Shown here piece after piece: positions 55,721-64,000 of a DNA stretch of 64,000 nucleotides. The DNA comes from Sphaerosporella brunnea. Taxonomy: Eukaryota; Ascomycota; Pezizomycetes; Pezizales; Pyronemataceae. Location of the stretch: positions 1 to 64,000 of the forward strand of contig VXIS01000109.1 in NCBI GenBank assembly GCA_008704415.1. Reading direction: 5' to 3'. The notes under the pieces were generated by a model that worked only from the letters and a program-made list of their open reading frames with translations, was not told the origin of the DNA and made no database searches. The position numbers were made by a program, and so were the translations under genes. Within the stretch, counting starts at the first letter, position 1; every line of letters begins with the position of its first letter.

Positions 55721-56030
55721 TACCGCGGTAGAAGGGATTTGCACCGCGGTACTAGGTATTTCTGCGGGGATGGAATGGATTTGCAAGGCGGTGTAATCGA
55801 TTCGTACCGTGGTAGAGGGGATTTGCACCGCGGTAGAGGGGATTTGCACCGCGGTAGATGGGATTTGCACCGCGGTAGATGGGATTTGCACCGAGGTAGA
55901 GGGGATTTGCACCGCGGTACTACGTATTCCTGCGGGGATAGAATGGGTTTGCAAGGCGGTACAATCGATTTGTACCGCGGTAGGTTGGGTTTCCGCGGCG
56001 GTAGATTGCGTTTTCCGCGGCGGCAACTAG
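55720..56030. repeat. 21-bp minisatellite with 168-bp higher-order period
   Basis: The unit is GTAGAGGGGATTTGCACCGC plus G. A variant cassette containing TTTCTGCGGGGATGGAATGG and CAAGGCGG recurs at about 55751 and 55919, that is 168 bp = 8 x 21 bp apart. Because 21 is a multiple of three and the unit has no stop in most frames, several frames on both strands stay open, giving repeats such as VEGICTA and DLHRGRG. I do not call a gene. Confidence 0.85.
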
Positions 56031-56650
56031 GTTTTGCGCGGGGATTTTGCAGTGTGCTCCCCGCCTGGCGGAACAAAGGGCCCGGATCCATGCCACCCGG
56101 GCCGAATCGTTTCCACAAAGCAGTTGAGCAGGTTCTGGCCCCCGACAGAAGCACCTGTCTCGCGATTGCCAACCCAGCAATACAATCGATTTGTACCGCG
56201 GTCGGTTGGGTTTCCACGGCGGTAATTTCTGCCTTTTCCGCGGCGGTAAACTGCCTTTTGGCGCGGGGATTTTGCAGTGTGCTACCGGCCTGGCGGAACA
56301 AAGGGCCCGGATCCATGCCACCCGGGCCGAATCGTTTCCACAAAGCAGTTGAGCAGGTTCTGGCCCCCGACAAGAAGCACCTGTCTCGCGATTGCCAACC
56401 CAGCAATACAATCGATTTGTACCGCGGTCGGTTGGGTTTCCACGGCGGTAATTTCTGCCTTTTCCGCGGCGGTAAACTGCCTTTTGGCGCGGGGATTTTG
56501 CAGTGTGCTACCCGCCTGGCGGAACAAGCGCGGGGATTTTGCAGTGTGCTACCCGCCTGGCGGAACAAAGGGGCCCGGATCCATGCCACCCGGGCCGAAT
56601 CGTTCCACAAAGCAGTTGAGCACAGAAGCGCCTGTCTCGCGACTGCCAAC
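56031..56650. repeat. ~225-bp tandem repeat array (about 2.5 units)
   Basis: GGGGATTTTGCAGTGTGCT recurs at about 56040, 56265, 56491 and 56532, spacings of 225, 226 and 41 bp. Each full unit carries GGAACAAAGGGCCCGGATCC, CACAAAGCAGTTGAGCAGG, CCTGTCTCGCGATTGCCAAC and ACCGCGGTCGGTTGGGTTTC. The third copy is shortened. The ACCGCGGT core is shared with the 21-bp minisatellite, so the two arrays are related. Confidence 0.85.
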
Positions 56651-57599
56651 CCAGCGCATCCCCGCCCGATCAACAACCACTTGCCGTCGCAAAAGTGGAA
56701 AAGGTGGCGGCTGGCTGGCTCCCGTATGCCTACTCCGCCGCCGCCCGCCGGTGACTCAGTCGAATGGCTGCCTTCGGCCGGGGGGGGGGGGGGAGGGTGC
56801 GGTCTTCGTCCTTCGCCTCTTGATTGTATTGTTTGTCCCCCCCCCCGTCCCCCTCCGATAAGTCGGAGGTATGGAGCTCGGTGCCGCGTTCCCCAGGTGT
56901 GGCTCCGCACGTCGTCCCTGGAAAACCCGAGCCATGGCACGCGCACGCATCGCGTTGGGTCCGCTTGTGAGCCCGGTCCTTCACGCTGGGTCGGGTGTTC
57001 GCTCGGGAGGATCCGGTCCCACTGCTGCTCCCGCTGGGTGGGTCGGGCAGACGATTGTGTGCGCGCCGCCGACGTTGATGTTGCGCCGGTCTGGTCGTGC
57101 GGCTAGCCAGCGTGTGGCGGCTGGCCCCGCGCCGGTGGCGCTGCGAACGGGGGGTTGGTTGGAGATTGACTTCGGTTTCCGCTGTGTGTGTGGTGAAATC
57201 GATTTTTCCTGTCGGCGCTGCAGGCAGGCTATTTAAACCCGTCCGCTGCCGCCGCCGCCTTATTGAAATCATCTCAGGCTCGTCGCGTCATCCAGAAAAA
57301 AAACAAAAAAACAAAAAGGAAACAAACGAAACCGACAAAGGTCTTCTGACACACCATACCTCGCATCATTGTTTCTTCTCTACTACTATGGCGGCCGAGC
57401 AACGAAGTGAAACAAACTGATGATTCCGTGATGGCAATGCTTTGTTTGCATTGCCTGTGACTAGGAAAGAAAGGTGTGGTTGCGAATTGGCATTGTGCCG
57501 CCGTGGCGGGAGTGCGATTCCTGACGGCGTTTCTTCACCTCTGATAACCAATCATAATTAATGTTTTTGACTTGGCAACTCGGCCGCCACAGTATACTT
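56651..57599. other. GC-rich block then A-rich block, no gene
   Basis: 56700-57240 is GC-rich, with G and C runs near 56781-56794 and 56839-56850. Long frames on both strands here continue from the tandem array and reflect base composition rather than supported genes. From about 57290 the sequence becomes A-rich (AAAAAAAACAAAAAAACAAAAA). Confidence 0.45.
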
Positions 57600-57650
57600 T
57601 CCTTTTGTTTTTAATCATGATGTATTCGGCCGCTTGCGGCCATGACATAT
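57600..57650 (-). mobile_element. second LINE 3' tail (minus strand)
   Basis: Read on the minus strand this gives GTCATGGCCGCAAGCGGCCG, then ATCATGATTAAAAACAAAAG. It matches the end of the LINE at 53525-53573 in the hairpin (GGCCGC AA GCGGCC) and in the ATGATTAAAA run. It is probably a heavily 5'-truncated or decayed copy of the same family. Confidence 0.6.
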
Positions 57651-58790
57651 AGATAGATATACATGACAGACTACCCTTGGACCTCAAGGGTCCACAGACG
57701 GGTGTGTCTCAAGGAAATAGATAGGAGATTCGTATAGTAGACGCAAGGAAAGAATATGGTTTCGGTCATTACATTCTATGGCTTTGCCAGCCATTTGCCC
57801 CATATCGGTACACGCAAGGAAATCCAGAACCGCTGCAGTGCTTTCCTTTTTGGTACTGTAGTTTTTTTGGGTGGCCGCAGTTGACCCCATGAGATAGCAC
57901 CAACAATAAACATGCATGGTTACAAACAAACAAACCACAACCCCGCCGCCGCCGCGTGATGACTGACAAGTGCAAGTGCAACATTCCACTGATATTTTTT
58001 TTCTTTATCCCCCCCTCTGAGCTTATTGACAAGTGCAACATGCGTAAAGTAAATCACTTGTTGGAACAAAAAGGGATCACCTTCCGACGAGAGGCCGTGC
58101 CCAAGAGACTTGAGCCATGGACTTGCCGTTTCAAGATGGTCTCTAGACTTTTGCCCCCCAAGGGAGCGGGGGGGGGGATGGCGAAGCATCGTTTGGAATA
58201 TGCATTTTCCTTGAGTATGTAACATACCTGGTGAATGGGTGGTGGCACGCTTCCCTCCGACAGACAACCCGGATACGTAACCCAATGATTTCCCCCTCTC
58301 CTCTCCCCGTCCCATGCAATATACAGCTCTGCCTGTGGCTTCTGCTGCCCCCGGATTCTCTTCTGAGTCAGCCTCGTCATCTAATCGTTAGCTATAAACT
58401 AAATCAAAACCTCGGCGGCCAAAGCGGAGACGGCAGTCTTATTCACTATCCCACCCTCTTCCCCGCCAAATCATAACCACAAGATATGTATGTATATACA
58501 AAGCAAAAAGTGAAAAAAAAAAGTTTTGGACAATCCGGGTATACCACCATCCCCATCACGCTCCCCTGAAAGCAAAAGCACACACACACACACAAAGAAA
58601 ACACAAGCAAAGATCAATCACAAAACTCCTCGCGGCAACGCAACCACAAATCAAAGAAAAAAAAACCCGCCCTGAACTCCATCTACAAGACAAGAACACG
58701 ACAAGTCAAGGCAAGCCAGCACACATACAGGAACAACCGATCCTACCAGCGCAAAAGCAAAACCCCCATAAAAACACAGAAAACACACCC
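57651..58790. other. intergenic, downstream of the histidine kinase
   Basis: About 1.1 kb without a supported gene. It includes a poly-G run near 58168 and A/C-rich DNA from 58500 to 58770, including a CA-dinucleotide run near 58579-58592, probably the 3' untranslated region of the kinase gene. Confidence 0.5.
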
Positions 58791-61700
58791 CTAAGCAGCC
58801 CCCGCGGCCTCCCCCCTCTGCAACGGCGTAGTACTCATCAACGCGGTCGCCAAATCATTCGGCAAGATTGGCTTCGCAATATGCGTCCTCATTCCCGCAT
58901 CATGACACTTCTCCCTATCGCTAGCGGTAGCATTCGCCGTGAGTGCGATGATGGTAGGCCGTTCATGGTCCGCATATCTCCTTCCCAGCTCGAGCGATGT
59001 CTCGATTCCATCTGCGCGGGGCATCTGGATATCCATCAAGATGACCTAGTCCACGTTAGCAAAGAGGGGTGAGGGCAGGGCTCGCAGGCGGGCTTACATC
59101 AAACATCTCTCCCTTCGCCGCGGCGGCTTCACACAGCTCCAGCACCTCGATTCCGTCCTTTGCGTGCTGCGCGCTGTACCCCATGCGCTTAAGATGCTGG
59201 AGCGCAACTCTAGTGTTGAGGGGATTATCTTCCGCCAGCAAAATGTTCAGAGGATGCCGCGTAGACAACGTCCTCAACACCTCCAGCTCAGGCTTGATCG
59301 CCACCTCCTGTTTCTTCATGTGCGGATTTAGCGCGTCGTGGACTGCGCTGACATATCTGTTCCGGGGCGCCGGACGGAGGAAGGAGAGCGTGCACTTTTT
59401 ATTGAGGACGTGCGCCGGGATCGTGGTGCCAAACCGTGACATCAATATTACCTTGCAGTTGGGATCGAATTCCTGGAATTTATCAAAGATGGCGTACGTC
59501 CCATCTACGCTTAGGTCGATCAGGGCGACTTCGAAGTGGCCCTTTCCAGCGGCGTGGAGAGCTTCCAGTGTCGAGTTGTAGTCGCTCGTTCGAGTAATCA
59601 CCATTCCCTCCACTTCCAGCTCGTTCGCAAGGATGTGTGAAGATATTTTGTGCACATCTGCTACGATTGCCTTCTTACCCTGTATGCGCGGGTCGGGATG
59701 CCACTCCTTCTGTATGACCTCCGCAACGATCGCAAAATGGAAGGTTGTGCCTTTGCCCTCCTCGCTCTCGAACCAGATGTCTCCTCCCATGATCTGTGCT
59801 AGCTTCTTCGAGATAGCCAACCCCAGTCCAGTGCCGCCGTAGGTACGTCGAGTAGAGGTATCAACCTGAGAGAATGCCCTGAAAAGTCTACTAAACGCGC
59901 TCTCTGGGATTCCGATGCCGGTATCCTGTACTGAAACTTGAATCCGCCATTTGGAGTCGTCAGGCAGCTGCTGCGCTTGCGAGGTGACCAAGATATAGCC
60001 TTCCTGGGTGAATTTGACTGCATTGCCGATCAGGTTGATGATGCATTGCCTGAAACGAGTGATATCTCCAATGATGAACTCGATATTGGAGCACTTGTTA
60101 TGATACGCCAATTCCAAATCCTTGGTAGCAGCCGGTTCAGCAACCAACAACAGCGCACCTTCTACGCAATCTCGGAGAGAAAACGGCGATTTCTGTAGAT
60201 CAAACTGTCCGTACTCGAGTTTCGAAAAGTCCAAGATACCGTCGATGATCTGTAATGTCAAGACAGCCGAATTACGGATGTTCTCGACGTACTCCTTTTG
60301 CTGCTCCGTGAGAGCGGTGTCCATCAAGAAAATGGAACACGACAGAAGGGCATTGAATGGTGTTCGGATCTCATGCGACATGTTCGCAAGGAAAGTCGAC
60401 TTCTCCTCCGTCGCCTCCTCTGCAGCCTTCTTGGCCAACTCCATCTGCCGATACAGCCTGGCCTTATCAATCGTCACCGCGGCCTGGGTACAAAGCAGAT
60501 TCAACAGTTCCTGACGTTGCCTCGTGAAAGCGTGCGCCAACAACTTATTTTCCAGGTAAAGTACGCCCATAGTCTTGAGCTGGTTTTGGATCGGCATGGC
60601 GAGTACGCTCTTCGGGTTCTTGCCGCGGAAGTATAAGTCCCGCCCATACGTCAACTCAAACTTCGGATCGTCACCATTCCTCAGGATCTGCTCTCCCAGA
60701 TTCGCAACAATGTTGACAACCGATATCGGCACCAGATCGGGCCGAGTATTGAGCGGTTCGTGTTCCAATATGTTGACATCGTCCAGAAGTCCAACAGTTT
60801 CAGCGAACAAGTTTCCGTCCTCCTGGAGGATCAAAACACCGTAGTCCGCACCGGCAGTTTGCAGGACACTCTTCATAAGGCTGACAATAACATCCTCAAG
60901 GTGCATACCCTCGGAAATAACTAAACTTGCCTTCAGCACCGTGCGGAAATCGAGTTCTGATCCTAGGGACGAGTCGTTGTTCCTTGCGGAGGAGCTGTGA
61001 GATGCTACCTCATCCTCCTGCGCATCTGAGGCGGCAAAGAGGTCTCGCATACCAGCTCCGCTACCATACAAAGAGCCCGACGTTACAGCGTACGGCTCAA
61101 AGCCATAGTCTCTGGGCTCCATGGTTATTCTAGATGCCCGGGGGCTCTGCTTGGGAGATTGTGGCACAAGTGCAGCGGATTCGCTAGGATTCCTAAAGAT
61201 TGGTGGGCGGTTGTCTGCGAACAATCAGCCACTGACTCAAAGGGCAAAACTCACTCATCAGCACATACCTCGCATAAGCATTAGTTCATCTGGGAACTGC
61301 TTTCGTAGCTCGCCAGCCTTGTGAGTAGCGCCCCAAGTATTGTAGCACCGGAAAGACTCCTGCAGATATGGCGTCGCCCGCTTCTTCGAGATATCATGCA
61401 GCCAAGTACCACAGCGCTCGTTGATGAAAGCAGCATCGTGAACAAAGCCACTCTTATTTGCCAGTGCGATGGCGTGATCATACAAATCCAAGATCTTCAG
61501 TTGCTGCGTTTCATCTGAGATCCGCATCATCTCCGCTTTCAAGCAGACGCTCTTGTGCATCCACGTCGCTCTAGCCCTGGTACCCCATTCTTTGATGCAC
61601 GCAATGTTCTGGTTCAGAAGATCCCTCTGGTCCTCCGATAGATTGCGGTGCAGAGTCAACAGCGCAACAGACGAGTAAAAGGCCGTCAGCCCCGCATAAA

Positions 61701-64000
61701 AGGTTCCAGTCATGGCTGAGGCCAGTGGCTGGCAACAGTGGACCGCAAGGTCGGCCGTGAGCTCCCAGTATCCGTACATAGCAGCAATGATGAGCCGATA
61801 CATGTGGTACATATAGATGTGACTCAAACTCTCACTGGCAGCCAAACGTGCGAGGTCCTTGGAATTTCCGAGGGCCTCTCCCTCAAAGCAAAGCGGATCC
61901 GAATTTCCTTGACCCCTGAGGTTCAGCAAGAATTGCATTGGCAGGTTCAACCACCACATTCCTGTTTCCTGTTTGAAGCGCCTGATACTCGGTTTAGCCG
62001 CCACCATTTTCGATTGCACGGACGCAAGGTTTTCTCCGCTCATCATGCCAAAGGACGTGAGTTCAACCTGGAGAAAGCGTTAGCTGCAGAGAATAGAGAA
62101 AAAATCAAAATCAAAAAAGGCCAGATTCACCATAGCGAAAGTGGTGTAATCCACGTTGAAGACCGAAAGCCCTGTTTGCACCGCCTGCTGAAGACACCGC
62201 AAGACATCGTTCATGCTCTGATGGAAAACCCCGATATGTCCCGCGTACACCTGATAAATAGCCGGTGCAAGAGGATGCCGTGTGTGGCTGTTCTCAATGA
62301 GCTTGATAGCAAGCTGTCCGTAAGCATAACTCCTGGCCAGATTATCATGCGTCGCCTCCGAGCCGAGGATAACACCGGTCATGAGCAGCGGGTATGCTCC
62401 TGCCATCGAGATTCCACACTCCAGGGTAATGGCAACACTAGTATAGCACACAGCAGGAAGAAGCGAGGGACGGCTCATATAGATTGGAAGGAGTAGTGTC
62501 GAGATGATTTCTTGGAGAAGTAAAAGATTTTCATCTTTCATTTCAGGTCTCTTTGCTATTGCCTTGATCTCTTTAATTTCCAGGAGAATCCGTGGCCTCA
62601 TCATCTGTGCATGCTTCTCTGCCTCCTCGTCCTCAAGTGGCACTTCCCATGAAAGAATACCAAGACCAGTGAGACCAGCTTCGATGGCTTCATTGAGCTT
62701 TCCCTGCACAAGGAGACAGTTCATCTTGCAGATCAGGCATCGAACCTTGTCCTTACTCTCGGTGCACATCGGCAATATCTCCTCCGCCATCTTGATGGAT
62801 TTCACGTACTTGACGTCCGCGAAGTATCCTTCCATGAGTGAGATTTTAATCTCGATGCCGAGTTCCTCTAGGGTACGATCACTTATCGGTTTCGCCGGGC
62901 CGCTGTTGCCGCCAAAACATGTAGAGCTGCTGTAATTGAATGATGGCCGCTTCAAGGGGGTGTACCGCTCTGAATCATCATTCTTTTCGGCATCGCTGAG
63001 AACTCTCTTTGCAATCAAGAAATAATTCAACGCTGTTGCAAATGCAGTAGCCTGTAATGCCTTTTTACCAGCCCGCAGGTTTAACTCCATGAGAACCCTA
63101 CGGTCCTCGGGGTCCAGTGGCGCCGTGTAGTGATTGAGCTGGTTGACGATCTCATAAACCAGCCCTTCATTCAAATCATCTTCCGACGCTTTCGCCAGCA
63201 TCCGCATGCCTATCATCCGATGAAGCCCCGCCTGCTGTCCTGCTGGGATGAGACTGTATGCTGCTTGTTGTACACGGTCGTGTAAGAATCTATAAGTCGC
63301 ATCGTCATCGTCGGGATTCGAAATGCCTAACCCAGCCGTTCGTGGTCGATCTTCGGACAGTACAGGTGACGGAGCTTCATCATTTTCATCGTTCATCTCC
63401 GTGCCCTCCAAAGCCAGATGGATCTTATAGTTACCCCCAGTCGGAAGTATCAATCCCGCATCCAGAGCCCCCCAGATATCGCTCGCCATCTGCTCAACCC
63501 TCTTTCCAGCCGCGGTAGCCAGGGTACGCAGTGATATCCGTTCAGTTCCAATGCAACTCGCAAGCATCATAGCCGCCCGGGTGTTGTCGCTAAGCTTCAG
63601 CATCTGCTTTACCAACAGATCCACCACCGTTGGCGGGAGATCACTGGCTTCTATACTCGTCAAGTTGAACCTCCATTGGTTTTCGCGGAAATCGAATGTG
63701 ATATAGCCGCCACGATGAAGACTCTTCAGCAATTGTACGACGAAGAATGGGTTTCCCTGTGTTTTAGCATAAACCAGCTCCACCAACGTTTGCATCTCTG
63801 GATCTTCGCGAACACGTTTCGAATCCGGGTCTCGGTGCAAGGTGTCCCCAATGATCCTTCTTACCGAGTCCTGGCTCAGCGGCTCCAGGTATAGATCAAC
63901 AACCCGCACCGAAAGATCCCTCATGTACTGCAGCATAGCCAGCAGCGGGTGGTCCTCGTCGACCTCCGAGTCTCTGAAAGCGCATAGAATAAAGATACCT
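58791..64000 (-). CDS. hybrid histidine kinase with ATPase/TPR-like N-terminal region (3' part)
   Basis: A sensor kinase feeding a phosphorelay. The gene enters from beyond base 64000. Exons here are 62131-64000, 61269-62067, 59098-61214 and 58791-59045, with in-phase introns of 63, 54 and 52 nt; about 1,680 codons are visible. In order: the end of an AAA-type predicted ATPase (FILCAFRDSEV, LYLEPLSQD), a long helical, TPR-like region (LRAGKKALQATAFATALNYF), a GAF domain (MKSVLQTAGADYGVLIL...FTRQRQELLNLLCTQAAV), HisKA (FLANMSHEIRTPFNALL; His codon at 60373-60375), HATPase_c (NLIGNAVKF, DTGIGIP, GGTGLGLAIS), a degenerate receiver-like linker, and a true receiver with NILLAEDNPLN and VILMDIQMP (Asp codon at 59031-59033). 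The layout matches group X fungal kinases (Mak2/Mak3, Chk1 type). The usual N-terminal protein-kinase-like domain would lie off the window. Confidence 0.93.

Noticed and set aside
55652..57106. 484-codon and 426-codon frames on opposite strands
   Set aside because: They exist because the tandem units are multiples of three and lack stops; the peptide is repeat-derived and no start or promoter context supports a gene.

Overview
The window comes from a filamentous ascomycete (Pezizomycotina). The evidence is short introns of about 46-80 nt (one of 288 nt) with GT...AG ends and CTRA(C/T)-type branch sites, together with fungal gene families: ATG17, sconB/MET30, TLG2, a TALE homeobox gene, a cAMP-receptor-like GPCR and a group-X-type hybrid histidine kinase. 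All gene models below were built by hand from reading frame and splice phase.

Region 1 (1-31101) is one giant inverted repeat. The left arm (1-15542) is the reverse complement of the right arm (15544-31101), folding at base 15543 with no spacer. Paired coordinates sum to 31086 near the centre and drift outward through indels. Each arm carries the same genes: a fungal coiled-coil protein, a BTB protein, a small acidic-tailed protein, gamma-glutamyltransferase, the SMC5/6 SUMO ligase NSE2 and a TALE homeobox gene. The right arm runs on into ATG17, which the left arm carries only as an error-laden fragment that starts at base 1. The arms differ mostly by single-base and homopolymer indels that break frames in one arm or the other. 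The first ~1.25 kb of the left arm is especially noisy. This pattern fits a fold-back (unsplit template/complement) long read at a contig end better than an old duplication, but the sequence alone cannot settle it.

Region 2 (31102-38701) is ordinary, gene-dense unique sequence: the rest of ATG17 (minus), sconB/MET30 F-box/WD40 (plus), SRP receptor beta (minus) and the syntaxin TLG2 (plus). SRP receptor beta and TLG2 are divergent and share a promoter of about 240 bp.

Region 3 (38702-58790) is a gene-poor, repeat-rich island. It holds an 896-bp element with long terminal inverted repeats and TA flanks, and two identical tRNA-Gly(UCC) genes that share an acceptor-stem mismatch. It also holds a single GPCR gene, TA-flanked MITEs (one family also present in the palindrome), a 5'-truncated LINE with an RNase H domain, a second LINE 3' tail, and a hierarchical GC-rich tandem array.

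Region 4 (58791-64000) is the 3' part of a very large hybrid histidine kinase on the minus strand, which runs off the window.

No operon-like system is visible. The most unusual things are the perfect-centred 31-kb palindrome and the repeat island.
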